Below, piece by piece: positions 30,669 through 39,566 of a stretch of 64,000 nt of DNA. How positions within the stretch are numbered: position 1 is the first letter of the stretch; every line of letters starts with the position of its first letter. The DNA comes from Brevundimonas guildfordensis (GTDB lineage Bacteria; Pseudomonadota; Alphaproteobacteria; Caulobacterales; Caulobacteraceae), in assembly GCF_014836405.1 (NCBI RefSeq), contig NZ_JACSQU010000001.1, positions 248,001 through 312,000 of the forward strand, written 5' to 3'. The notes beneath the pieces are model-generated. The model worked only from the letters and a program-made list of their open reading frames with translations, was not told the DNA's origin and searched no databases. A program made the translations under genes and the position numbers.

Positions 30669-33278
30669 CTATCCCTCGTCGAGGATGATCTTGACCCGGC
30701 GACCCAACTCGTCGGTGGCGAACGGCTTCGTCATGATCTGCATGCCGGGGTCCAGGTGACCGTGGCTCAGAACCGCATTTTCCGCATAGCCGGTAATGAA
30801 CAGGATTTTGAGGCCAGGACGCGCGATACGGGCGGCGTCTGCGACCTGTCGGCCGTTCATGCCGCCGGGAAGACCGACGTCTGTCACCAGCAGGTCGACG
30901 CTTCGGTTGGTGTTCAGCACGGCCAGACCGCTCTTGCCGTCTTCCGCCTCGATGACCGTGTAGCCGAGTTCGGCAAGCACTTCAGCGGCCAGCATGCGGA
31001 CCGTCGGCTCGTCGTCGATCACCAGTACGGTCTGGCCGTCTTCCGCCCGAGGGGTTTCCACATGGGCAGGCTCGTCTGCGGCGTTCTCAACCTCGCCCAG
31101 ATGTCGCGGAAGATAGATGCACACCATCGTGCCTTCGCCCGGTTCGGAATAAATCCGCACCTGCCCGCCCGACTGCTTGGCGAAACCATAGATCATCGAC
31201 AGCCCCAGGCCGGTGCCCTGGCCAATCGGCTTGGTGGTGTAGAAGGGCTCGAACGCCCTGGCGATGACTTCGGCGGGCATGCCCACGCCGGTGTCGGATA
31301 CGCATAGCGAGACATACTGGCCGGGTTCCAGGTCCCTTTCAGCCGCTGCGCGCCGGTCCAGCCAGCGATTGGCGGATTCGACGGTCAGAACGCCGCCGTC
31401 GGGCATGGCGTCGCGCGCGTTGATGCAGAGGTTGAGAAGCGCGTTCTCCAACTGCCCCGGGTCGACGAAGGTGGGCCAGATGCCGGTTCCGTGGACCGAC
31501 TCCACGCGCACGGAAGGCCCCATAGTCCGCACGATCAGTTCCTCCATCCCGGCCACCAGCTTGCGGATGTCGGTGGGCTTTGGCTCCAGCGTCTGCCGAC
31601 GAGAGAAGGCGAGCAGGCGGTGGGTGAGGGCGGCGGCGCGGCGCGCCGCGCCCTGAGCGGCCGTAATAAAGCGGTCCGTCTCGGAAATGCGGCCCTCGGC
31701 AAGCCGCTTGCCGATCATGTCGAGGCTGCCGGTGATCCCGGTCAGCAAGTTATTGAAGTCATGCGCGATGCCGCCGGTCAGCTGGCCGACCGCTTCCATC
31801 TTCTGCGACTGCCGGAGCGCGGATTCGGCTTCCATCAAGGCTGACGTCCGCTCCTCGACCTTCTGTTCGAGAGAGGCGGCCAAGAGGGCGAGATCGCGTT
31901 CGGCTCGCCGCCGCTCGGTCGCCGCGCGCGTGCGTTCGGCGACATCGCGAATGAACGCCATCTCATCGTCCGGCCAAGCCCGGGCGTTGCGGTGGTTGAG
32001 GTACAGGAGGGCCACCAGACCTCCTTGTTCGGTGAGCGGCATGTTCATCACCGCCCGCGCGCTGATGCCCTCGAGGGCGGCTCCGGCGTCGGCGGTGCGG
32101 GGGTCGGTCCGGGCGTCGGTGATGAGCACGGTCTGCCCGCTCTTCAGATCCTCGATGTAGGACCCGAAGTTACGGAAGTTCAGAACGCCCGCCAGACTGT
32201 TGATGCCCGGCGCGTTCCAGTCTCGTGCGATGGTGATCGTCTCTGCCGTGCGATCGACGAGTCCGTAGCCCGCGCGACTGACCTCGAGCGTCTTGCCAAG
32301 GATCTCGGCTGCGGTGAAGGAGATGTCATCCGGATCCTCAAGATCGCGCAGGGCGTCGCTGAGCTCGATCAAGGCGGACCGCATCCGTTCGGACCGGACC
32401 TGCTGAGTGATGTCCGTCGTCACCCCCGCGATGCGCAGAGGCGCCCCTGTCGCATCTTCGATCAGCACGCCGCGAGCGGCCATCCAGCGGGTTTCGCCGT
32501 CGGGAGTGACGATCCGGTGGTTGATGCTGTAGTCCGCGCCCTCGCTGATGGTGGCCTGGCTCTGGGCCTTCACAGCCTCGCGGTCGTCTGGATGGATGAG
32601 GGACTGGCGATCCTCATAGGACATCGGCTCGTCGATGGCCCAGCCCATCAGGAGCCTGTAACCCTCCGTGTCCGTGAGGGAGCGCGTGCGGACATCGACG
32701 CTCCAGGCGCCCATGCCGCCGGCCTGCATGGCGAGGGCCAGCTCGCGATCCCGCTCCCGCTCCAGATGCGCCTTGGCCGTCAGTTGAGCCGCGAGAACCG
32801 CGTTGTCCTGCGCCAGCGCAGCCAAACGCTCCTGCTCTTCTGTCACATCAACAAGGCTGGCGAAGAAGTAGGCGAGCTCCCCGTCGGCATCCGGCACAGG
32901 GGCCAGAAACAGCCGGTTCCAGAAGCGCGAGCCGTCCTTTTTCCTGTTGAGAATATCGACCCGCAACGGACGAGCCCCGTGCACCGCGCGCCGGATCTCT
33001 TCAACAGTGGTCGGGTCAGCGTCCGGGCCCTGTAAGAATCGACAGTTGCGGCCGAGAACCTCCGCGCGATCGTAGCCGGTCAGGGCGCAGAAGGAATCGT
33101 TGGCGAACACGATCGGATTATCGTCCTGACGCGGATTTGTGATCACCATAGCCATCCGCGTCGCGCGAACAGCGGCCACGAAAGGACTGGTTCCCGAGTC
33201 GAGACCAACGAGCTCGTCGCTTATGCGCTCTGCGTCGCGGGTCCGCAGTTCTGTTTCGGCGTCAGTATGGTTCGTCAA
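30669..33278 (-). CDS. LOV-domain hybrid histidine kinase (putative blue-light sensor)
   Basis: 869 residues. LOV domain about 35-145 with GRNCRFLQG, including the flavin-adduct Cys79; PAS about 180-290; GAF about 300-455; HisKA with phospho-acceptor His506 in GGIAHDFNNLL; HATPase with CINARDAMPDGG and GQGTGLGLSMIYGFAKQSGG; C-terminal receiver about 750-865 with the acceptor Asp800 in LLVTDVGLPGG. No membrane segment, so it is cytoplasmic. LOV proteins bind FMN and respond to blue light; the kinase then phosphorylates its own receiver or a partner. No separate response regulator lies beside it, so the output is unknown. Confidence 0.92.
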   Translation of the reverse strand: MTNHTDAETELRTRDAERISDELVGLDSGTSPFVAAVRATRMAMVITNPRQDDNPIVFANDSFCALTGYDRAEVLGRNCRFLQGPDADPTTVEEIRRAVHGARPLRVDILNRKKDGSRFWNRLFLAPVPDADGELAYFFASLVDVTEEQERLAALAQDNAVLAAQLTAKAHLERERDRELALAMQAGGMGAWSVDVRTRSLTDTEGYRLLMGWAIDEPMSYEDRQSLIHPDDREAVKAQSQATISEGADYSINHRIVTPDGETRWMAARGVLIEDATGAPLRIAGVTTDITQQVRSERMRSALIELSDALRDLEDPDDISFTAAEILGKTLEVSRAGYGLVDRTAETITIARDWNAPGINSLAGVLNFRNFGSYIEDLKSGQTVLITDARTDPRTADAGAALEGISARAVMNMPLTEQGGLVALLYLNHRNARAWPDDEMAFIRDVAERTRAATERRRAERDLALLAASLEQKVEERTSALMEAESALRQSQKMEAVGQLTGGIAHDFNNLLTGITGSLDMIGKRLAEGRISETDRFITAAQGAARRAAALTHRLLAFSRRQTLEPKPTDIRKLVAGMEELIVRTMGPSVRVESVHGTGIWPTFVDPGQLENALLNLCINARDAMPDGGVLTVESANRWLDRRAAAERDLEPGQYVSLCVSDTGVGMPAEVIARAFEPFYTTKPIGQGTGLGLSMIYGFAKQSGGQVRIYSEPGEGTMVCIYLPRHLGEVENAADEPAHVETPRAEDGQTVLVIDDEPTVRMLAAEVLAELGYTVIEAEDGKSGLAVLNTNRSVDLLVTDVGLPGGMNGRQVADAARIARPGLKILFITGYAENAVLSHGHLDPGMQIMTKPFATDELGRRVKIILDEG

Positions 33279-33485
33279 TAGCTGGCTCTTCGGCGAAGGT
33301 CGGTGCGCCCCGGCGCTTAACCTAGGAACGGTTTACAACCCCCATGGCGGAATTCGGTTCGTGAGCACGCCATCTTCTTCCATCGGCGCAGGCCCTGCCG
33401 ATCGTCAGCCGGACTATCGCCTGCGTCATATCGCCGAGGTTGGAACCGCCGGTCCTGCAACTGGATTGGGTGAGGCGGAGGACCC

Positions 33486-33710
33486 ATGAACCAGACCCAT
33501 GTCATCGAACGCGCGTTTGAAATCGCTGAACGAAACCATGCCTGTCTCAAGGTTAGCGACGTACGCGACGCCCTCGCTCGCGAAGGCTATACGATCAATG
33601 ATCTGATGCACCTGGAGGGCTGGAGCATCCGGGAGCAGCTGAAACGGCGAATGACCGCGCGCGGCGCGCGCGCTGTTGATTGCGGAGCCTCGGCAGGGAG
33701 CAGGTCATGA
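33486..33710 (+). CDS. Small helical protein, intact member of the three-copy family
   Basis: MNQTHVIERAFEIAERNHAC, LKVSDVRDALAREGYTIND, LMHLEGWSIREQLKRRMTAR: the same layout as the frameshifted copies at 10468 and 20405. Here the EGYT-to-LMHLEG junction is in frame. It overlaps the DUF2231 gene by 4 bp (ATGA) and so heads a three-gene operon. A GGAAC-N19-TT lies 18 nt upstream. Unknown function; size and basic tail would allow nucleic acid binding. Confidence 0.65.
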   Translation: MNQTHVIERAFEIAERNHACLKVSDVRDALAREGYTINDLMHLEGWSIREQLKRRMTARGARAVDCGASAGSRS

Positions 33711-34123
33711 GCGGATCGGCGGGTTTAGGACGAGCGGTGCACGGGTTGCTCGTGAGCTTTCCGGTGGCCTTGTTCAGCCTGGGCGCAGCGACGGACGCGG
33801 CGTTTCTGCGAACGGCCCAGATTCAGTGGAGCAACTTCTCTTCCTGGGCCATCGTCGGCGCCCTGATCTTTGGCGCAACGGCATTCCTGTGGAGCCTGAT
33901 CGATCTGGCGAGGTTCCGCCGCACCTCCTTGGACTTTCTGTATAGCGGCGCTCTGGGCGCGGCATGCCTGCTCGGTCTGGTGAACGCCTTCAAGCATAGC
34001 CAGGACGGTTGGAGTTCCGTAGGGGCGTTCGGCTTCACCCTCTCAATCTTGTGCTGCGCGCTGGCCCTGATCGCGGGCGCGCTGCGCTATTCGGGTATGC
34101 TCGACAAGGAGGCGATCCGATGA
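33707..34123 (+). CDS. DUF2231-type membrane protein
   Basis: 138 residues with four membrane helices (about 10-27, 39-58, 68-85, 100-125). VHGLLVSFPVALFSLGAATD is the typical DUF2231 first helix with His. The family often pairs with PQQ- or sugar-dehydrogenase-like proteins, as here: its stop overlaps the start of the sorbosone dehydrogenase-like gene. It may serve as a membrane partner or electron carrier. The ATG at 33707 is preferred to the longer frame because of the ATGA coupling. Confidence 0.8.
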   Translation: MSGSAGLGRAVHGLLVSFPVALFSLGAATDAAFLRTAQIQWSNFSSWAIVGALIFGATAFLWSLIDLARFRRTSLDFLYSGALGAACLLGLVNAFKHSQDGWSSVGAFGFTLSILCCALALIAGALRYSGMLDKEAIR

Positions 34124-35439
34124 TCCGCAAGAGCGCCCTTCTGTGCGGCGCCCTGGGCGGCGCCTTGGCACTGGCCGCCTGCGGCCAAAGCGAAAAGGGG
34201 ATCAACGAAGTCGGCCCGACGCCGGATTTGCCCGGGATCCGGCAAACCCTGGTCCCGCCCATGCGTATCGCCAAGCCCGTCGGTTGGGGCGATGAGACGC
34301 CGCGTGCGCCCGAAGGCTTCATGGTGACGGCGTTGGCCACCGACCTGCGAATCCCGCGTCAGATGCTTGTCTTGCCCAACGGCGACATCTTGGTGGCCGA
34401 GGGTCGAGGGGGCGGCGCGCCGGCCCTGCGGCCCAAGGACGTTATCGCCGGGGTCATCAAGAAGCAGGGCAACACGAAGGTGAAGGGCGGCGATCGCATC
34501 ACCCTGCTGCGCGATGCGGATGGCGATGGCCGGGCCGAGGTTCGCACGATTTTCATCGACGGACTGAACGCGCCCTACGGCCTGGCCTATGTCGACGGCC
34601 GCATCTATGTGGCCGAGCAGGACGCCCTGGTCAGCTTCCCTTACGTCGAAGGGCAGACCCGGATCACGGCTACGCCGGAAGAGCTGACGCGCCTGCCGTC
34701 GGCGCTCAATCACCACTGGACCAAGGCCCTGGCGGCCAGCGCGGACGGGACGACCCTTTATGTGGGGATCGGCTCCAACAGCAACGCCGGCGAACGCGGC
34801 ATGGCGGTGGAAGAAGAGCGGGCCGTCGTCTGGGCTATCGACCGCGTCACGGGCGCGCGCCGCACTATCGCCCGCGGCATTCGCAATCCCACGGCGTTGG
34901 CGATCGAACCGTCGAGCAATGCGCTGTGGGCGGTCGTGAACGAGAGGGATGAGATCGGGCCGCAGCTTGTTCCCGACTACCTCACCTCAGTGCGCGACGG
35001 CGCCTTCTATGGGTGGCCGTACAGCTATTGGGGCCAGAACCTGGACCCGCGCGTGCGGCCTCAGAAGCCTGAACTTGTGGCGACGGCGGTGAAGCCGGAT
35101 TACGCCCTCGGGGCGCACGTCGCGGCCCTGGGGCTTTCGTTCGCCCGAGAAGGGGGCTTTGGCGGAGCATTCGTCGAAGGCGCCTTCATCGGCGAGCATG
35201 GCAGTTGGAACCGCCAGGATCTGTCGGGATACAAGGTCGCTTGGGTGCCCTTCTCGGGGGGACGCCCCGCTGGCGAGCCGGTCGACTTCCTGACCGGGTT
35301 TCTGACCGACAAGGGCGAAGCGCGCGGCCGCCCCGTGGGCGTCTGGTTCGATCCGCAGCGCCGGATCCTGCTGGTGGCCGACGATCTGTCCAATACGGTC
35401 TGGCGGGTCGCTCCTAGCGGGACAGCGCCAGCGCAATAA
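34120..35439 (+). CDS. Sorbosone/glucose dehydrogenase-like lipoprotein
   Basis: 439 residues. Lipoprotein signal MIRKSALLCGALGGALALAACG (lipobox LAAC). Six-bladed beta-propeller of the PQQ-dependent sugar/L-sorbosone dehydrogenase family: PRQMLVLPNGDILVAEGRGG, RITLLRDADGDGRAEVRTIF, LNAPYGLAYVDGRIYVAEQD, IGSNSNAGERG, GIRNPTALAIEP, GEHGSWNRQDLSGYKVAWVPF. It is expected in the periplasm anchored to a membrane. The real substrate of most family members is unknown. Coupled (ATGA) to the DUF2231 gene. Confidence 0.88.
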   Translation: MIRKSALLCGALGGALALAACGQSEKGINEVGPTPDLPGIRQTLVPPMRIAKPVGWGDETPRAPEGFMVTALATDLRIPRQMLVLPNGDILVAEGRGGGAPALRPKDVIAGVIKKQGNTKVKGGDRITLLRDADGDGRAEVRTIFIDGLNAPYGLAYVDGRIYVAEQDALVSFPYVEGQTRITATPEELTRLPSALNHHWTKALAASADGTTLYVGIGSNSNAGERGMAVEEERAVVWAIDRVTGARRTIARGIRNPTALAIEPSSNALWAVVNERDEIGPQLVPDYLTSVRDGAFYGWPYSYWGQNLDPRVRPQKPELVATAVKPDYALGAHVAALGLSFAREGGFGGAFVEGAFIGEHGSWNRQDLSGYKVAWVPFSGGRPAGEPVDFLTGFLTDKGEARGRPVGVWFDPQRRILLVADDLSNTVWRVAPSGTAPAQ

Positions 35440-35516
35440 CTCAGTATCGCTCCTGACGCGGGCGATGGGCCCGCTTGCCCGTCGGTCGCGTCAGTCGGCG
35501 GCCAGGTGGGCAGAGG

Positions 35517-37571
35517 TCAGCGCGCGTTCGCGATCAGGTTGCCGCAGTCGGCGTCGTCCGCCAGGCCAGGGTCGACGAACCCAAGCAGCGCCGCGATGGG
35601 GCTGACCAAGGCGGTGAGGGCGCCGACAACCCCGCCTTGGGTTGCGACGGCCGCGGCGTCAACGCCGAGGGCGGGCGAGGCGAGGGGGCCGGTGATCGTG
35701 ATAGGGGCCCACACGCGCAGAAGACGCGGCTTCTTGGTTTCACCGTCGAGCTTCAGATTCAGGGTCTCAGCGCCCAGGTCGATCGTTCCCGAGCCCTGGG
35801 CCAGGACGACGTCGGTGTCGATCACCAGGGTGCGGGCGGTGGCGACCCCGTCGGCGACCTTGAAATCGGCGACAGCGCAGCGGATCGGCGACTCAGATTG
35901 ATCGCCTGACAGCAGCTTGCGCAGGCCCGCGCCGACGTTGATCCCCAGCAGTTCGGCGAAGGCCGACCGCATACGACCCTGCGGAACGACCAGACTGATG
36001 CTGCCCTTGGAGCGAGCCGCCAGATCATGGATCGATGCGCCGGGCCCTTCGAGCTTTGCTCGGCCCAGGGCGCGGCCCGTCACCGTGGGCGCGCCGTTCC
36101 GGGCGGGGATGATAGATTCGAGCGGATAGCCGCTGAGGCGAAAATCGATCGCGCTGTAAGGCATGTCCTTGGTGGCGTCGATCCTCGCCGTCCCGTGCAG
36201 CTCGCCTCGGTTGAAAGCGAACGAGACGGGATCGAGCTTCAGAATGCCTTCCTTCAGGTCGGCGCCGAGACGGACCTGCCGAACGTCGAAGGCGTTGGCT
36301 TTCACCGAAGCGGCGCGATAGCTCACCGACCCGTCCATCGTGCGCAGACGCTCGGTCCTCAACGGGGCGTCGGGCAGCAGTTTGCCGGGGGCGCCGGAAG
36401 TCGCCACCGTACCTCCCGCCGTGACACGCGGACGCGCGCCCAGCACGGCCGCCAGGTCGTCGATATCCAGGGTGCGAGAGGCGAGCTCCGCATCGACCCG
36501 ACGGCGTCCGCCGACCTTGTTAACCTCCACGGTCCCCGACAGGTCGGATGATCCGACCCGCCCGCTGAAGTCCGCAAATCTGAACCGCGCCCCATCACGC
36601 GTCAGGCCGCCGCTCAGTCGGTAGGGCGGGGTGTTGGGCGTCGTGATGCCGGTCAGAAGATAAAGGTCGGCGAGGTCGCGCCCCTGGAGGTCCAGCCTGG
36701 CGTTGAACCGTCCCAGGTCGAAGGGCCGGGTGATCGCTCCGGCCGCCCTCAGCCGGGACCCCGCGCCCGCTAGGTCGGCCGTGAAGGCATAGGGACGGTC
36801 ACGGCGGATGTTGATGAAAGGACCGCCTGTGACGCGAAGGGTCAGGGGCTCGCCATTCATGGTTCCCTTGCCGTCAAGCACGAAACCGCTTTCGTCATCG
36901 TCCGGCGAGCGGGCTTCGCGGGCAGAGACGACCGCGTCGAGGGTCATGCCGCGTCGTTGCTCGTCCAGCGTCAATCGGCCCTCATGGATGACCAGGCGCT
37001 GGATGACCGGCAACCGGGCGCCCCGGCCGTCATCGGGACGGTTCGGCTTCAGATCCCAACTCCGACGCCCCTGTTCATCCACGATCAGATGCGCCTGAGG
37101 ACGTGTCATGGTGAGGGACGAAACCTCGACCTGGCCAAGAAACAGGCGCCGTAACCGCACGGCTACGTCCAGCCGTTCGATGTCGGCGGTGTTGCGCTGG
37201 GACGCCCAGTCGGGGCCGCTGATGCTAAGGTTCCTGACCGTGGCCGAGGGCGTCCAACTAAACAGCCTGACATCCAGGTCTCCCTTCAACGCAACCTCGC
37301 GCCCGGTTGAGGCGGAGGCGGCGCGGCCGATGGGACCCCGCACCCAGTTCCAGTCGAACAGAGCAAGGAACAGAAGAAAGCCGCCGACGAGGACGACGGT
37401 GATCGCCGCCGCGATGATCTCTGGCCTGCCGGGGCGTCGGACGGCGAGCCATACGGGATCGCGAGCTGCGACGTAGGACCTGAAGGCCTCGATCCTGTCG
37501 CGTAGGCGTCGCAGAGCCGCCCCCGCTTGTCGGCGCCACCTAGCTGATTTCGCTTCAGGCTTGTCGATCAC
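35517..37571 (-). CDS. AsmA-family protein
   Basis: 684 residues. One N-terminal membrane helix (EIIAAAITVVLVGGFLLFLALFDWNW, about 50-75) followed directly by the AsmA start (WVRGPIGRAASASTGREVALKGDLDVRLFSWTPSATVRNLSISGP) and a long beta-rich periplasmic domain. The C-terminal AsmA module is present (LLGINVGAGLRKLLSGDQSESPIRCAVADFKVADGVATARTLVIDTD). Related proteins bridge inner and outer membranes and are linked to lipid transport and outer-membrane biogenesis. It is monocistronic here. Confidence 0.88.
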   Translation of the reverse strand: MIDKPEAKSARWRRQAGAALRRLRDRIEAFRSYVAARDPVWLAVRRPGRPEIIAAAITVVLVGGFLLFLALFDWNWVRGPIGRAASASTGREVALKGDLDVRLFSWTPSATVRNLSISGPDWASQRNTADIERLDVAVRLRRLFLGQVEVSSLTMTRPQAHLIVDEQGRRSWDLKPNRPDDGRGARLPVIQRLVIHEGRLTLDEQRRGMTLDAVVSAREARSPDDDESGFVLDGKGTMNGEPLTLRVTGGPFINIRRDRPYAFTADLAGAGSRLRAAGAITRPFDLGRFNARLDLQGRDLADLYLLTGITTPNTPPYRLSGGLTRDGARFRFADFSGRVGSSDLSGTVEVNKVGGRRRVDAELASRTLDIDDLAAVLGARPRVTAGGTVATSGAPGKLLPDAPLRTERLRTMDGSVSYRAASVKANAFDVRQVRLGADLKEGILKLDPVSFAFNRGELHGTARIDATKDMPYSAIDFRLSGYPLESIIPARNGAPTVTGRALGRAKLEGPGASIHDLAARSKGSISLVVPQGRMRSAFAELLGINVGAGLRKLLSGDQSESPIRCAVADFKVADGVATARTLVIDTDVVLAQGSGTIDLGAETLNLKLDGETKKPRLLRVWAPITITGPLASPALGVDAAAVATQGGVVGALTALVSPIAALLGFVDPGLADDADCGNLIANAR

Positions 37572-37677
37572 GCTTCCCTCCGGTGCAGGTTACTAACGCC
37601 GCAAAAGGGAAAGGGTCGCCAAGCCCGGCGTTTAAGTCGGATGTGCGCATGGAGTGGGTTCCGGCGAGCGTCGCGGA

Positions 37678-37950
37678 TTAGTCCTCAGGGTACCGCCGCG
37701 GTTCGCCGCCGGTCTCGATGAATTCGCGGATGAGGTCTCGGGCCGCCGCCTCCACGCGACCAGGGTGGTAGTCGTTCCCCGTGATGTCATGAACCTCATC
37801 AAGGTCAACGAAAGCTTCGAACCCGGTGACGACGGCGCTGCTGTCGTCGAAAATTCTGATGACCCATCGCGTCGTGCTGGCGTCGTATTCAGTACGCGCC
37901 CAGTAGCGGTCCGCACCGCAAGAAAACTCTATATCCTTCATTTCTGCCAT
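37678..37950 (-). CDS. Hypothetical protein (90 aa)
   Basis: Small soluble alpha/beta protein (MAEMKDIEFSCGADRYWART, DSSAVVTGFEAFVDLDEVHD, ... ARDLIREFIETGG). AAAGGAGAAGGC precedes the ATG, the strongest ribosome site in this stretch. No domain recognised. It is located 106 bp upstream (in transcription, downstream-facing) of the AsmA gene end region and is likely a separate unit. Confidence 0.62.
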   Translation of the reverse strand: MAEMKDIEFSCGADRYWARTEYDASTTRWVIRIFDDSSAVVTGFEAFVDLDEVHDITGNDYHPGRVEAAARDLIREFIETGGEPRRYPED

Positions 37951-38100
37951 GCCTTCTCCTTTTGCTGCCAGCGTGGGTCGCGCCAGCTTCTAGATGTTCA
38001 TCCCATGGAGCGTGGTGCAATAGTTGATTGGCGCAGAGGCATTCTCTGATCTGCGCGGCCCAGCCGATGAACTGTCTGCAAGCGGAGGCGTTGGCGTAGG

Positions 38101-38835
38101 ATGGTCGACACCGTTTGGACGCCGTATTGCGGGCCCGCGCCCGCGCCCGCCGAGGCGCTTGGGCGCTGGAACGGGGACCCTGCTCTGTGGACTGTCCTGG
38201 CGGCGGCGGCCCTCGCAGGGCTGGTGCTGCTGCGCGGCCCGGCGAGGGGGCGGTATGCCGCGGCGATGGCGGTGCTGGCGGTGGGGTTCGTCTCGCCGCT
38301 GTGCGCGCTCAGTTCAGCCCTGTTCGCCGCCCGGACGCTGCATCACCTGCTGCTGGTGCTGGCGGCGGCGCCGCTGCTGGCGCTGTGCGTTGCGCGACTG
38401 CGGCGGCCGCGTCTCGCGGCGGCGACGGCGATGCAGGCGGTCGTATTCTGGGCCTGGCACGCGCCCGACCTCTACGCTCAGGCCCTGTCGCATGACGCCG
38501 TCTATTGGTTGATGCAGGTCAGTATCCTGGGCAGCGCGGTGTGGTTCTGGGCGGCGGTGCGCAGCGCGCGCGGCCACGCAGCCGTCGCGGCCCTCCTGGC
38601 CGCCATGCTGTTGATGGGCCTGCTGGGCGCGCTGATCGTCTTCGCGGGCCAGCCGCTTTACGCCCCGCATTTCGCCAGCACCATGGCCTGGGGCGTGACG
38701 CCGATGGACGACCAGCAGGCGGCGGGCTTGATCATGTGGGCGCCGGCGGCGGCGGCCTATCTGCTCGTCGCCTTGTGGCGTCTCAACGGGCTGCTGAAGC
38801 CGACGGACAGGCCGGCGGGCGGGGCCGCCGCATGA
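38101..38835 (+). CDS. ctaG: CtaG-type cytochrome c oxidase assembly protein
   Basis: 244 residues with about seven membrane helices. AARTLHHLLLVLAAAPLLAL and VVFWAWHAPDLYAQALSHDAVYWLMQ are the family's conserved His-bearing segments, and FYAPHFAST-like LYAPHFASTMAWGVTPMDDQQAAGLIMW marks the last loop. This is the caa3-type CtaG (PF09678 group) involved in oxidase maturation. It heads a cluster with cytochromes and CoxA/CoxB; its stop overlaps the cytochrome b gene (ATGA). Confidence 0.88.
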   Translation: MVDTVWTPYCGPAPAPAEALGRWNGDPALWTVLAAAALAGLVLLRGPARGRYAAAMAVLAVGFVSPLCALSSALFAARTLHHLLLVLAAAPLLALCVARLRRPRLAAATAMQAVVFWAWHAPDLYAQALSHDAVYWLMQVSILGSAVWFWAAVRSARGHAAVAALLAAMLLMGLLGALIVFAGQPLYAPHFASTMAWGVTPMDDQQAAGLIMWAPAAAAYLLVALWRLNGLLKPTDRPAGGAAA

Positions 38836-39566
38836 TCGATCGGCTGATCGCTCAGGCGCTGGAATGGGCGGCCGGTCACCACGACGAAGGACGCTATTCG
38901 CCCGTCGCTATCTGGTTTCATTGGATCATGGCGGTTCTGGTCTTCTTTCAGCTCGGTTGGGGCTGGTGGATGGGGCGGCTGCCCGTCGGGGGCGAGAAGG
39001 TGGCGGCCTATGAGGTCCACTTCGCCATGGGGATGCTGATGCTTCTGCTGGTGATTGGCCGCCTGACATGGCGGCTGGTCGCGCCGGATCTCATCAACGA
39101 CGCCGACAAGCCGGGCTGGGAGAGCGCGGCGGCTCGGGTCACCCATTTTGTCTTCTACATCTGCCTGTTCGGCCTGCCGCTGTCGGGCTGGGCGATGATC
39201 TCGGCGACGGCGAGGGACACCAAGCTGGCGGCGGCAGGCTTCATTCCCTGGCCGCTGCTGCCGATGCAGGATCTGTCCAACCGCCAGCTCTGGGCGGTGG
39301 AGGCGGCTGCGGAGTGGATGCACTGGGGTCTGGTGATGACCCTGTTGCTGATGATCCCTATCCACGCCGGGGCGGCGCTCAAGCACCATCTGATCGATCG
39401 GGACGACGTGTTTCACGCGATGCTGCCGGTCGCGCCGCAGCTGCAGCCGAAACGGTCGCGCTGGCAGAGGCGCTGGCGCGCACTCGAGAAGCGGGTCGCG
39501 TCGACAGCCAGGCGGCTATGGAGCGGGCTTCCTCTTTCGTCAGCCGCTGGACGGCGGCGGCCATGA
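38832..39566 (+). CDS. Cytochrome b561-family membrane protein
   Basis: 244 residues. Four helices with haem-ligand histidines: SPVAIWFHWIMAVLVFF, YEVHFAMGMLMLLLVIGRLTWRL, RVTHFVFYICLFGLPLSGWAM and EWMHWGLVMTLLLMIPIHAGAALKHHLIDRDD. It is probably a di-haem quinone- or cytochrome-linked electron carrier. The last 40 residues are basic and unlike the family; that stretch lies antisense to the end of the cytochrome c gene (39379-39566), a 188-bp convergent overlap. Coupled to ctaG upstream. Confidence 0.88.
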   Translation: MIDRLIAQALEWAAGHHDEGRYSPVAIWFHWIMAVLVFFQLGWGWWMGRLPVGGEKVAAYEVHFAMGMLMLLLVIGRLTWRLVAPDLINDADKPGWESAAARVTHFVFYICLFGLPLSGWAMISATARDTKLAAAGFIPWPLLPMQDLSNRQLWAVEAAAEWMHWGLVMTLLLMIPIHAGAALKHHLIDRDDVFHAMLPVAPQLQPKRSRWQRRWRALEKRVASTARRLWSGLPLSSAAGRRRP

